Of a stretch of DNA of 64,000 nucleotides, positions 48,804-57,384 are shown piece by piece; the first letter of the stretch is position 1; each line of letters begins with the position of its first letter. Below the pieces are notes generated by a model, which made no database searches, had not been told where the DNA came from, and was given only the letters and a program-made list of their open reading frames with translations. Source of the DNA: Orbaceae bacterium BiB. GTDB lineage: Bacteria; Pseudomonadota; Gammaproteobacteria; Enterobacterales; Orbaceae. The stretch spans positions 186,001-250,000 of the forward strand of contig CP133958.1 in NCBI GenBank assembly GCA_036251205.1, in the 5' to 3' direction. The position numbers and the translations under genes were made by a program.

Positions 48804-49688
48804 TTAAATCATTTTTTCTTCAAATTGAACAGGTGATAAATAGTTTAAATATGAATGTTTTCTTACTCGGTTATAGTAAACCTCAATGTACCACAAGATC
48901 ATCGATTTAGCTTGTGCCATATTTTCTAGTTTGTGTCGGTAAATCCATTCTGTTTTTAAGGTATGGAAAAAGCTTTCAGCCACCGCATTATCCCAACAGT
49001 TACCTTTGCGACTCATACTACACGTTAAGCCATAAGCCGTTAATATAGCTTGGTAATCATCGGAACAATACTGGCCACCACGGTCACTATGAACAATCAC
49101 TTTACTCGGATAGCCCCGATGAAGCAAAGCCATAGTTAAGGCTTGACAAACTAGCGTGCTTTCCATATGCAGATCCATCGCCCAGCCTATGATTTTACGA
49201 GAGTAGAGATCAAGTACAATCGCGAGGTATAACCACTGTCCGTTCACTTTAATGTAAGTTATATCGCATACCCAAGCTTGATTAGGTGTGTCCATGGTAA
49301 AGTGCCTATCTAAAATATTTTCAGCGACCGGTTTGTTGTGGTTACTGTCCGTTGTTTGTTTATACTTTTTGCGTTGTTTTGCTTTAAGGTGAAGCTTGTG
49401 CATTCGTCGACGAACTCGTTCACGTGATAAACAATAGCCTTCCTCCAAAAGTTCGACATGTAAACGCCGATAACCATAGAGATGCCGATGATCTTCAAAT
49501 AGTGTTTCAATCTTTTTGTCAAGCTGCTGATTAAACACTGTTCTCTGAGACGGTAATCGCTTTAAATAGGCATAGTAACCACTACTTGACACGTCAAATA
49601 GATGAAATAAACGACGCTTAGATAGCGTGTTTTGCTTTTTAATAAATTCGTACCTGGCTATTTCAGGCTCGCAAAGTACTGAGCGGCC
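48804..49688 (-). CDS. IS-B transposase catalytic part OrfB (via -1 frameshift)
   Basis: DDE transposase of the IS3 family. It has the HTH_21 region (HLYGYRRLHVELLEEGYCLS), first Asp in VCDITYI, second in VHSDRGGQYCSDDY, and Glu in DNAVAESFFHTLKTEW. The frame is open from the slippery site at 49688-49694 to 48804, so it is intact. A GTG at 49592 could also start a separate OrfB. Confidence 0.92.
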   Translation of the reverse strand, partial: GRSVLCEPEIARYEFIKKQNTLSKRRLFHLFDVSSSGYYAYLKRLPSQRTVFNQQLDKKIETLFEDHRHLYGYRRLHVELLEEGYCLSRERVRRRMHKLHLKAKQRKKYKQTTDSNHNKPVAENILDRHFTMDTPNQAWVCDITYIKVNGQWLYLAIVLDLYSRKIIGWAMDLHMESTLVCQALTMALLHRGYPSKVIVHSDRGGQYCSDDYQAILTAYGLTCSMSRKGNCWDNAVAESFFHTLKTEWIYRHKLENMAQAKSMILWYIEVYYNRVRKHSYLNYLSPVQFEEKMI

Positions 49689-49918
49689 TTTTTTAGGATA
49701 TCGATCTCCTTTTTACGTAGCTCAAGCTCGTGATAGTCTAGTTTTTTATTTGATTTTATCGCTTGATGGGTTGGTTTATTCATCGTTTGGTACATCCAAT
49801 TACAAAATGTTTTGTAATTTATACCTAAATCATTGGCTGTTTGTCGATAAGTTTGTTCGCTATTTAGGGCTAAATTGATCGCTTCTTGTTTAAATTGGGG
49901 ATCGTATTTTTTACTCAT
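49658..49918 (-). CDS. IS-B transposase OrfA
   Basis: 86-residue DNA-binding protein with a helix-turn-helix (FKQEAINLALNSEQTYRQTAND, then GINYKTFCNWMYQT). Near its C-terminus ILKKAAQYFA is encoded over A-AAA-AAG (49694-49688, minus strand), allowing the -1 shift to orfB. A GGAGTC precedes the ATG. Confidence 0.9.
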   Translation of the reverse strand: MSKKYDPQFKQEAINLALNSEQTYRQTANDLGINYKTFCNWMYQTMNKPTHQAIKSNKKLDYHELELRKKEIDILKKAAQYFASLK

Positions 49919-49970
49919 TTGAGACTCCTTTTTTGTTACTAAAAAGTCTCCATTAAACTAGGAGCACATC

Positions 49971-50150
49971 ATTAATTATCGAGATTATATAACAAGAGAG
50001 CAAGCGATGGTCGATATTATTGATTATATCGAACCGATTTATAATCAAAAAAGAAGACATTATAAACTTGGATTTATTTCACCAGCAGAATTTGAACATA
50101 ATTTACTAAAAACTGCCTAAGAAGTTCTCCAATTTTTGTTGACCGTTACA
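49971..50150 (+). mobile_element. Fragment of IS-A (right end, 180 bp)
   Basis: Nearly identical to the last 180 bases of the complete IS-A (from ATTAATTATCGAG to the terminal GTTACA), with single differences (for example GTCGATATT for GGCGATATT). Its left side is cut where IS-B begins, so IS-B insertion or an IS-B-linked deletion removed the rest. Confidence 0.92.
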
Positions 50151-50208
50151 GGTTCTCAGCTAATAGAACTTTAGATAAATGGTCAGAGCTAAGATAAGGA
50201 TATTAAAA

Positions 50209-50712
50209 ATGAAATATTACAAAGATAAAAACAATCAAATTTGGGCGTATGAAGATAATATCCCTGAGTTTGGCAGTTATACCGAAATTGAAACTGTAAA
50301 TGATGAAGAAAGCGAGACTGTAATAGAAAAGGTTTACCCTGAATTTACTGTGAAAGAGGGTTTAATTGCAATAATGGAAGAAGAAGCTAATGAAATTAAT
50401 GCTAAAAACCAAGCAAAATTAGAGGGAAATGCTGAGATTTATATCCCGCAAGTATTAAGTCGGTTCCAAGCGTTAACCGTTTTAAAGCTCACTAAAATCA
50501 ACGAAACGACGACTCTCTATCAAGCCACTGATGATTATATTAAATCACTCGACGGTGATACGACAAAAGAAATTGTCATTCAAACAGCATGGGAGACGGC
50601 GAGTGAATTTCGTCGAGATTCTACGCTCATAAACACGTGTAAAGAAATGTTCCATTTAACGGATGAACAAGTTGATGAAATGTTTATTCACGGTTCGGAG
50701 ATAACTGCATAA
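50209..50712 (+). CDS. Phage tail-region protein (possible tail fibre assembly/chaperone)
   Basis: A 167-residue acidic protein starting KYYKDKNNQIWAYEDNIPEFG. This start, and the C-terminal ...DSTLINTCKEMFHLTDEQVDEMF, resemble small proteins encoded next to tail fibre genes in phages of enterobacterial relatives. An AAGGA lies 9 bases before the ATG at 50209; the longer frame from 50179 lacks one. Just upstream, after the IS-A fragment, a short open end (SANRTLDKWSELR, stop at 50195) may be the last codons of a deleted tail gene. Function inferred from position. Confidence 0.5.
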   Translation: MKYYKDKNNQIWAYEDNIPEFGSYTEIETVNDEESETVIEKVYPEFTVKEGLIAIMEEEANEINAKNQAKLEGNAEIYIPQVLSRFQALTVLKLTKINETTTLYQATDDYIKSLDGDTTKEIVIQTAWETASEFRRDSTLINTCKEMFHLTDEQVDEMFIHGSEITA

Positions 50713-50792
50713 ATACTTTAAATAATTGTTTGTTATTTTTTTAGTGCTATTCTATATAGGATATATTAATAATCCAAAAAGAAGGCTTTATT

Positions 50793-51308
50793 ATGAATGA
50801 AATTAAAATATCTCGTTTTGTTTGTTTAGTCATGACATTATTTCCTGCTTTATGGGGAGTATTTAGTCTTTTAAATAATATTTCAGGTTTTTCTGGAACG
50901 GTTCAGTATGCTGTTACTCCTCTTTTAACAATGCAAAATACTTCAAATGATCCTGCATTTATGTGGAGAGCAATTAATATTGATTGGGTACCGACAGTTG
51001 GATTAATTGCTATTACAACTATTGAGGGGTTAGGTGGAATATTTGGTTGTATTGGATTGATAATGATGGTTAAAAACTTTAATAAATCTTATACGTTATT
51101 TAGCAAGGCAAAAGCTTGGGCATTGCTAGGTGCTTCATTCGCCGTTTTAGTTTGGGGGGTTGGATTTATGGTGGTAGCCGGTGATTGGTTTATGGCTTGG
51201 CAGGCTAAAGAAAACCCATTAAATACTCAACTAGGAGCAATGTTATATGCCTTGCCTTGTATGTTGACTATTGTAATTTTATTACTACAAAAAGAGACTA
51301 AAGTATAA
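50793..51308 (+). CDS. DUF2165 membrane protein
   Basis: A 171-residue inner-membrane protein with four hydrophobic segments. Its order and motifs (WGVFSLLNNISGFSGTVQYAV, then WRAINIDWVPTVGLIAITTIEGLGGI, and VWGVGFMVVAGDWFMAWQ) match the DUF2165 family of small integral membrane proteins. Role unknown. It sits in the prophage remnant, so it may be cargo or a host gene brought next to it. A terminator follows. Confidence 0.78.
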   Translation: MNEIKISRFVCLVMTLFPALWGVFSLLNNISGFSGTVQYAVTPLLTMQNTSNDPAFMWRAINIDWVPTVGLIAITTIEGLGGIFGCIGLIMMVKNFNKSYTLFSKAKAWALLGASFAVLVWGVGFMVVAGDWFMAWQAKENPLNTQLGAMLYALPCMLTIVILLLQKETKV

Positions 51309-51315
51309 TTTCTAT

Positions 51316-51348
51316 TAGCCTATCTTTTTTAAAGAATAAGATAGGCTA
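51316..51348 (+). terminator. Terminator of the DUF2165 gene
   Basis: Inverted repeat TAGCCTATCTT / AAGATAGGCTA (11 bp) with an 11-base AT loop, 8 bases past the stop. No long U run after it. Confidence 0.6.
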
Positions 51349-51367
51349 AAAGGTTGGAGATAAGAGC

Positions 51368-51639
51368 ATGAGTAAAAACTATGGAGCCCCAGTAAGTACT
51401 TTTATAAGTTAGTTATTGCACTTGACCAGCTTTTTAATGTGATATTATGTGGCTGGACTGATGAAACTTTATCAAGTCGTTCGTATCGTTTAGCAAACCT
51501 TGCAGACTGTAAAAAGAAACGTTGGATTATTGCTGAGAAAGTGATTAATTTTATTTTCTTTTGGCAGAAAGATCACTGAAAAGCATCGTATGAAGCAGAG
51601 CAGAATAGAAAGCACTCACCACATAACAACTTGCTATAA
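51368..51639 (+). pseudogene. Small phage protein, frameshifted and with a TGA
   Basis: Starts MSKNYGAP at 51368 after GGAGATAAGAG. A frameshift near 51390-51410 leads into KYFYKLVIALDQLFNVILCG, then WTDETLSSRSYRLA and FFWQKDH. The pattern 'DQLxNxxxxGWxDETLSSRxYR ... FFWxxDHC' is a recurrent small phage protein. Here a TGA at 51577-51579 takes the place of the expected Cys after DH, and the frame then continues (KASYEAEQNRKH) to 51639. Function unknown. Confidence 0.6.
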
Positions 51640-51832
51640 ACATTGCTCATGTGTTGTGATTAACGTCATGATACATGAGTTTTATTTTGATTAAATTAGC
51701 GAGTTGAATGAGTGTCAAAAATTTCAAAAAAAATAAACTAAAAAATATAAATTCTATGAGAGAGTTTTACCCCAAGAAAAAAATATAAATATTAATAATT
51801 AAGGAAAATCGTTGCCGTTAAAGGTTTTTGAG

Positions 51833-51909
51833 TGGTACGCCCGAGTGAACTCGAATCACCGACCCCCACCATGTCAAGGTGGTGCTCTAACCAACTGAGC
51901 TACGGGCGT
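51833..51909 (-). tRNA. tRNA-Val (anticodon GAC)
   Basis: A 77-base tRNA including encoded CCA, very close to E. coli tRNA-Val(GAC). The 7-bp acceptor stem is ACGCCCG / CGGGCGT. The D arm (GCTCAGTTGGTTAGAGC) and the anticodon stem-loop CCACC-TTGACAT-GGTGG are regular, and the T arm GGTGATTCGAGTTCACT is present. Its 3' end faces the prophage remnant, so it is a plausible integration site. Confidence 0.97.
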
Positions 51910-52079
51910 ATAAAAAAGAACATTTACTATAGGCGCAAATATTAACGTTGTTCGGCGTTTCTAGCAAGTAAAAAAAATAAAAATAGCTTAAATTTTCAAC
52001 TGTTGAACTTTTTTGTTGATAAAACAAACAGTTTCATCATGATTTATCACTATTTTTATTGTTAAACCGCTACTATAAA

Positions 52080-53468
52080 TTATTTATCAGCTTGTTTTAG
52101 TATTTTGTCTATCGGTTGTTTTTGGATATAGAACATGCGTGCTATTAATAGAACCGCAGCGCAGGATAATCCAGCAATGATACCCGTCCAAAAACCAGCG
52201 GCCCCCATTGGTTTTGTGATTAGGTCAGTCAACCCTAAAATATAACCCAACGGCAAACCTATAATCCAATATGAGATTAAAGTTATAACAAGAATGCTTT
52301 GTGTATCTTTGTAGCCACGCAGAACATTACTCGCCGTTACTTGTAAGTAATCTGATAGTTGATAAATTGCGAGTAAAATGATGAGCTGCATGCATAACGT
52401 AATAATCACTGGATCTCGAGTAAACCATGAAATTAAAAAGTTTCTAAACACGATCAGTAATAAAGCAATAACTAGTGCGCTGACTAAAGAGATCATCAAA
52501 CTGATATAAGCGGATTGTCTAGCTAATGATGGTTTTTTATTTCCTAGTAAATAACCAACACGGATGCTCGTTGCAATTCCTAAAGATAATGGAATTGCAA
52601 AAGTCATACTGCTTAAGGTAAAGATGATCTGGTGCGCCGATACAGTTTCTTTACCTAATGGCGCTATCATTAAAGCAATAATTGCAAATAGACTCACTTC
52701 AAAAAAGTAAGCCAAGGCAAGGGGAATACCTAAAACAGTAATTCGTTTAATAATCGATTTATTAAATAGTTGGGTAAAAGGTGTTTTTTTAATATCTCTT
52801 TGACTACCTGTAAATAGTGTAAAGCATTTAATTAAAATAAACATTAACCAAAAAACAATTGCTGCTGTTACGCCACAACCGACGCCACCTAACTCAGGGA
52901 AGCCAAATTTGCCATAGATTAACACATAGTTAATTGGAATATTAGCAACAAGGGCGAAAAACATAATATACATCGAAGGTTTAGTATTGGATAAGCCTTC
53001 GCATTGAAAACGGTAAACTAAATAAAACAGGAAACCAGGAACACCCCACATAATAGCGCGCAGAAAATGCACTGCAACATACATCATTTCAGGATCTATC
53101 GGATTATCTGGGCTATTACGTAGCAAAATTATCTTATCCGAATTATATAGAAACACCATCATGATCAATGATAGTACTGATGCAATAACCAGACCTTGCC
53201 GAGTATGATCAGCTATTTGATTACGTTTTGCTGCGCCATTTAGATTAGCAATAATCGGAGTCAAAATTGATAACAAACCTTGACCAAATAAAATAGTTGG
53301 TAGCCAAATCGATGCCCCAATAGCAACACCAGATAAAGCCGCGGCACTATAATGTCCAGCCATAATGGTATCAACAAAGGTGATCCCTGTTTGTGCAAGC
53401 TGCGCTATAATTACAGGCATAGCGAGCTTGATGATAATTTTAATCTCTTTGCTATAAATCTGTTTCAT
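52080..53468 (-). CDS. mdtK: MATE-family multidrug exporter MdtK (NorM)
   Basis: A 462-residue inner-membrane Na+/H+-coupled drug exporter with twelve helices. Close to E. coli MdtK (457): LAMPVIIAQLAQTGITFVDTIMAGHYSA, AIGASIWLPTILFGQGLL, then PELGGVGCGVTAAIVFW. MdtK exports fluoroquinolones and cationic dyes. It starts 2 bases before the end of the rimO coding region's downstream side, so it probably shares a transcript with rimO. Confidence 0.93.
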   Translation of the reverse strand: MKQIYSKEIKIIIKLAMPVIIAQLAQTGITFVDTIMAGHYSAAALSGVAIGASIWLPTILFGQGLLSILTPIIANLNGAAKRNQIADHTRQGLVIASVLSLIMMVFLYNSDKIILLRNSPDNPIDPEMMYVAVHFLRAIMWGVPGFLFYLVYRFQCEGLSNTKPSMYIMFFALVANIPINYVLIYGKFGFPELGGVGCGVTAAIVFWLMFILIKCFTLFTGSQRDIKKTPFTQLFNKSIIKRITVLGIPLALAYFFEVSLFAIIALMIAPLGKETVSAHQIIFTLSSMTFAIPLSLGIATSIRVGYLLGNKKPSLARQSAYISLMISLVSALVIALLLIVFRNFLISWFTRDPVIITLCMQLIILLAIYQLSDYLQVTASNVLRGYKDTQSILVITLISYWIIGLPLGYILGLTDLITKPMGAAGFWTGIIAGLSCAAVLLIARMFYIQKQPIDKILKQADK

Positions 53469-53469
53469 A

Positions 53470-54798
53470 TTATGACTCGGTTGTTACGCTACCCCAAAGA
53501 TCATACTCATCTGAATGTTCAATTGATACATTCACAATGTCACCAACTTTGACAGAGAACTCTTCATTGAGATAAACGACGCCATCAATTTCTGGAGCAT
53601 CAGCCATACTACGACCAATAGCACCTTCTTCATCAACTTCATCAATTAGTACCGGTAATGTTTTACCTATTTTACTGGTTAGTTTTTCAGTTGAAATAGC
53701 TTGTTGTAACTGCATGAATTGATGATAACGCTCTTGTTTTACCTCTTCTGGTACTTGATTTGGTAAATTATTAGCCGCGGCACCTTCTATGGCACTGTAA
53801 GTAAAGCAGCCGACACGATCAAGTTTTGCTTGATCTAAAAAGTTAAGTAACTGTTCAAAATCACGCTCTGTTTCACCCGGGTAACCGACAATAAATGTTG
53901 AACGTAAGGTAATATCTGGACAAATATCACGCCATTTATGGATGCGTTCTAATGTTCTTTCAATTGAACCTGGTCGTTTCATCGATTTCAAAATAGCTGG
54001 GCTAGCATGCTGTAATGGTACATCAAGGTAAGGAAGAATTTTACCCTCAGCCATGAGCGGAATTAAATTATCAACGTGTGGGTAAGGATAAACATAATGT
54101 AATCTAACCCAAATTCCTAGAGAGGATAGTTGTTCACTGAGAGATTGAATATCACTTCTTACTGGTGAGCCATTCCAAAAACCTGTACGATTTTTAATAT
54201 CGGCACCATAAGCAGAGGTATCTTGTGCGATCACTAAAAGTTCTTTGACCCCACTATCAGCAAGACGTTTAGCTTCATCAAGAACATTACCAATCGGACG
54301 GCTAACCATATCGCCACGTAGTGATGGAATAATACAAAATGTACAACGGTGATCACAACCTTCTGATATTTTTAGATAAGCGTAATGTTTTGGTGTTAAT
54401 TTAACACCTTGCGCTGGAATTAAGCTGGTATAGGGATCATAAGTTGGTTTAGAAACATATTTATTAACATGGCTTAAAACTGCTTCATAACTATGTGGTC
54501 CGGAAATTTCCAAAACTTTAGGATGAATTTTACGGATTTGATCTTCTTTGGCTCCGAGACAACCGGTAACAATGACTTTACCATTTTCATTTAGGGCTTC
54601 ACCAATTGCTTCAAGCGATTCTTGAACTGCGCTATCAATAAAACCACAAGTATTTACGATAACTAAATCGGCATTATCATAGCTAGGTACAACTTGATAA
54701 CCTTGGGTTCTAAGTTCGGTAAGAATTCTTTCTGAATCAACAAGGTTTTTAGGGCAGCCAAGGCTGACAAATCCAATAGTGGGAGTAATATTCATCAT
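53470..54798 (-). CDS. rimO: Ribosomal protein S12 methylthiotransferase RimO
   Basis: Radical-SAM enzyme that methylthiolates Asp88/89 of ribosomal protein S12. The N-terminal UPF0004 domain has Cys residues in [15 protein letters not shown] and TGCLGA for one [4Fe-4S] cluster. The radical-SAM CxxxCxxC is in CDHRCTFC. The C-terminal TRAM domain ends the protein. From this start 442 residues (E. coli 441). The longer frame from 54846 is not supported by family alignment. A second ATG follows at once (54795). Confidence 0.95.
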   Translation of the reverse strand: MMNITPTIGFVSLGCPKNLVDSERILTELRTQGYQVVPSYDNADLVIVNTCGFIDSAVQESLEAIGEALNENGKVIVTGCLGAKEDQIRKIHPKVLEISGPHSYEAVLSHVNKYVSKPTYDPYTSLIPAQGVKLTPKHYAYLKISEGCDHRCTFCIIPSLRGDMVSRPIGNVLDEAKRLADSGVKELLVIAQDTSAYGADIKNRTGFWNGSPVRSDIQSLSEQLSSLGIWVRLHYVYPYPHVDNLIPLMAEGKILPYLDVPLQHASPAILKSMKRPGSIERTLERIHKWRDICPDITLRSTFIVGYPGETERDFEQLLNFLDQAKLDRVGCFTYSAIEGAAANNLPNQVPEEVKQERYHQFMQLQQAISTEKLTSKIGKTLPVLIDEVDEEGAIGRSMADAPEIDGVVYLNEEFSVKVGDIVNVSIEHSDEYDLWGSVTTES

Positions 54799-55021
54799 AA
54801 TAAAATAATCTGCAAGTGAAGAGTAAAAGTTGTTTAAAATCAACAATCTAAGGTGTGTAACTATGGGCGCTATTTTAGCATAGAAAAAATCAGTTAACTA
54901 ATGATTTTTATGTTGTATTTTTGGTATTTCAAGTTGAATCAATAAGTGTATACTATTTTTTCACTATAATGATACTTTACAGCAAAAAAATAACGAATAT
55001 CAGTCTAAACTTAAGTAATAA

Positions 55022-55049
55022 AAAAACCGAAAATGATTTTTCGGTTTTT
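55022..55049 (-). terminator. Terminator of the peroxiredoxin gene
   Basis: Perfect 12-bp inverted repeat AAAAACCGAAAA / TTTTCGGTTTTT with a 4-base loop; the minus strand continues with T residues. Confidence 0.9.
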
Positions 55050-55090
55050 GATACTTAAACGGATTAAAAGCTATTTTGCTGCTGATTAAC

Positions 55091-55693
55091 TTATAGCTCT
55101 TTAGCGTGTTGTTTTAGGTAACTTGCTACTCCATCAGGACTATCTTTCATGCCTGATTTACCTTTAGTCCATTGTGCAGGACATACTTCGCCGTGCTCTT
55201 CGTGGAACTGGAAAGCATCAACAATACGTAACATCTCATCAATGTTACGACCAATTGGTAAATCATTAATGGTTTCATGACGAACAATACCTGATTTATC
55301 AATAAAGAAAGAGGCACGAAGTGCTACACCTGCTTCAGGATGTTCAACACCATAAGCTTGCATAATGGCGTGTTTGATATCCGCAACAATAGGGAATCTT
55401 ACTGCACCAATTCCGCCTTTATCTTGCGGAGTGTTACGCCATGCATTATGAACAAACTCAGAATCCATTGATACGCCAATCACTTCAACACCACGTTTTT
55501 TAAACTCTTCTAAACGATGGTCAAAAGCAATAATTTCTGATGGACAAACAAAAGTGAAGTCCATTGGCCAGAAAAATACAACTGCATATTTTCCTTTAGT
55601 GGTATTTGCAAAATTAAAGTTGTTAACAATTTCGCCATTTCCTAATACTGCAGATGAAGTAAAATCAGGTGCTTTACGTGTAACTAATGTCAT
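55091..55693 (-). CDS. Typical 2-Cys peroxiredoxin (AhpC/Tsa family)
   Basis: A 200-residue cytosolic peroxidase that reduces hydrogen peroxide and organic hydroperoxides. The peroxidatic Cys is Cys50 in FTFVCPSE and the resolving Cys is Cys171 in HGEVCPAQW. It also has the PMDFTF and Arg (ALRASFFID) active-site segments. It is closer to the Prx1/TSA branch than to AhpC of E. coli and is likely recharged by thioredoxin. No AhpF-like reductase is adjacent. Single gene, own terminator. Confidence 0.93.
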   Translation of the reverse strand: MTLVTRKAPDFTSSAVLGNGEIVNNFNFANTTKGKYAVVFFWPMDFTFVCPSEIIAFDHRLEEFKKRGVEVIGVSMDSEFVHNAWRNTPQDKGGIGAVRFPIVADIKHAIMQAYGVEHPEAGVALRASFFIDKSGIVRHETINDLPIGRNIDEMLRIVDAFQFHEEHGEVCPAQWTKGKSGMKDSPDGVASYLKQHAKEL

Positions 55694-55827
55694 TACATAT
55701 CTCCTTATATTTTATTTACGTTTATTAGCTTTACAAACATAAACTTCGAATTGATCAATATCAATATATCGAGGCATTATAACAACCAATCTCATGAGAT
55801 AAAACCAATTGATTGCATAAGCTATAA

Positions 55828-57135
55828 CTATTGAGTATCAGTCGATAGCAACTTTTTTTTCGGTTTACCAATATTTTTTGTATCGCGATGTCTTAACTTT
55901 TTCTTTTTCACATCTTGTTTCTTTTCCGCTTTTTTAGCTTTCGCTTTTTCTGATGGTTTTTTCTTTTTAACAAGCGATGGTGCCTTGCTCTTTGGACGTA
56001 GCTCGTCAATAACTCTTAATTTTAATGGTTCTTGAATATAGCGTTCAATTTTCTTTAATAAATCATAATCATGTGCTTCAACTAATGAAATTGCGGTACC
56101 TTTTTTACCCGCTCTGGCTGTTCTACCAATTCGGTGTAGATACACATCAGCTGTTTTTGGCATATCAAAGTTAAAGACATGACTGATATCATCAAAGTCA
56201 AGTCCTCGTGAGGCTACATCAGTAGCTACAAGGATTGATACAATGCCATTACCCATACGTTTGATCGCTTCATTACGTTTTGCTTGTACCATTTCACCTT
56301 CTAAATAACAGGTACGAATTTTTGCTTCATTTAACCAACTGACTAACTCATGTACACGTTCTCGTTTACGGACAAAAATAACACTTTTAGTGACATCTTC
56401 TTGTTTTAATAGATGAACCAGTAATGCTGTTTTATGTTTCACATCATCCGCACGATAATAGAATTGTAGGATCTTTTTACGTTCTTTACGGGATGGGTCT
56501 GAATTGATTTCAACAGGTTCATGGAGAATTCGTTTAGCAAAATCATGTAAGCCATCACCTTCTAGTGTTGCGGAGAATAGTAAGGTTTGGGTTCGCCAAC
56601 GTGTCTCAGCTGAAATAGTTTCCACGTCCTGAGCAAAGCCCATATCTAGCATTCTATCTGCTTCGTCAAGTATTAACATTTCGACAGCCCGACAATCAAA
56701 ATTTTCTTCTTTGATATATTGTAATAATCTGCCGGTTGTTGCGATAACAATATCTTGATTTTTACTAAAGATTTCAGCGTGATTCATATAGGCAACACCA
56801 CCCGTAATAGTGGCGGTACTTAATGAGGTGAACTGAGTCAATAATTTGGCCTGCTCAGCAACTTGCATTGCTAATTCTCGTGTAGGTGTTAATATTAAAA
56901 TTCTTGGTGGACCTGGTTTGCGTCTTGGAAAGTCTAATAAATGCTGAACAGCAGGAATTAAATAGGCTAATGTTTTACCCGTTCCTGTTGGTGCAGAGCC
57001 TATAATATCTCTATTATCAAGAGCATATGGGATGGTTTGTGCTTGAATGGCTGTCGGAACCGTCAAATTTTGCGCACTAAGCGCTTTTATAATTAGCTCA
57101 TCTAAATCAAAGGATGAAAAATCATCAATAGTCAT
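55828..57135 (-). CDS. srmB: DEAD-box RNA helicase SrmB
   Basis: RNA helicase that helps assemble the large ribosomal subunit. A 435-residue protein with the motifs: Q motif region (AQNLTVPTAIQAQTIP), motif I APTGTGKT, Ia PTRELAMQ, DEAD in LILDEADRMLDMGF, motif III LFSATLEG, and motif VI HRIGRTARAGKKG. The C-terminus is a long Lys-rich tail ending RHRDTKNIGKPKKK, as in E. coli SrmB, which has the same RHRDTKNIGK ending. Confidence 0.96.
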   Translation of the reverse strand: MTIDDFSSFDLDELIIKALSAQNLTVPTAIQAQTIPYALDNRDIIGSAPTGTGKTLAYLIPAVQHLLDFPRRKPGPPRILILTPTRELAMQVAEQAKLLTQFTSLSTATITGGVAYMNHAEIFSKNQDIVIATTGRLLQYIKEENFDCRAVEMLILDEADRMLDMGFAQDVETISAETRWRTQTLLFSATLEGDGLHDFAKRILHEPVEINSDPSRKERKKILQFYYRADDVKHKTALLVHLLKQEDVTKSVIFVRKRERVHELVSWLNEAKIRTCYLEGEMVQAKRNEAIKRMGNGIVSILVATDVASRGLDFDDISHVFNFDMPKTADVYLHRIGRTARAGKKGTAISLVEAHDYDLLKKIERYIQEPLKLRVIDELRPKSKAPSLVKKKKPSEKAKAKKAEKKQDVKKKKLRHRDTKNIGKPKKKLLSTDTQ

Positions 57136-57384
57136 GTTGTATTCACAATAAGAAATAATGCCGCTAGTGTAACATATTTGTATCGTTTATATGAATTCAA
57201 TTCCATCGATATTATATTTAAACTCACTTAAGGATTTATATTAAAAATAGAGTAGGTATAATGGATTATCGTTATTTTTTCATAATATTGATAAATACTT
57301 TATAATAAAATAGAATATACAATAGTTTGCGTTAGATAATTTTGCTTTTTGAAATCTTAAAAATTTTTAAAGTGAGTTTGTTTT

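Larger units (their letters stand above)
48769..49968 (-). mobile_element. IS-B, complete IS3-family insertion sequence (about 1200 bp)
   Basis: Terminal sequences TGCCCACATTTTAGTGGAGA (at 48769) and, in reverse complement at the right end, TGTGCTCCTAG with a shared TGGAGA a few bases in. It encodes orfA and orfB on the minus strand with an A-AAA-AAG shift site. A possible 3-bp direct repeat ATC flanks it if the right end is set at 49967. It sits between the YqaJ-like gene and a fragment of IS-A. Confidence 0.88.

Noticed and set aside
43082..51833. Direct repeat of the tRNA-Val 3' end as an attachment site at the left end
   Set aside because: I compared the tRNA 3' part by eye with 43082-43160 and found no convincing copy. 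The integration site remains unproven.
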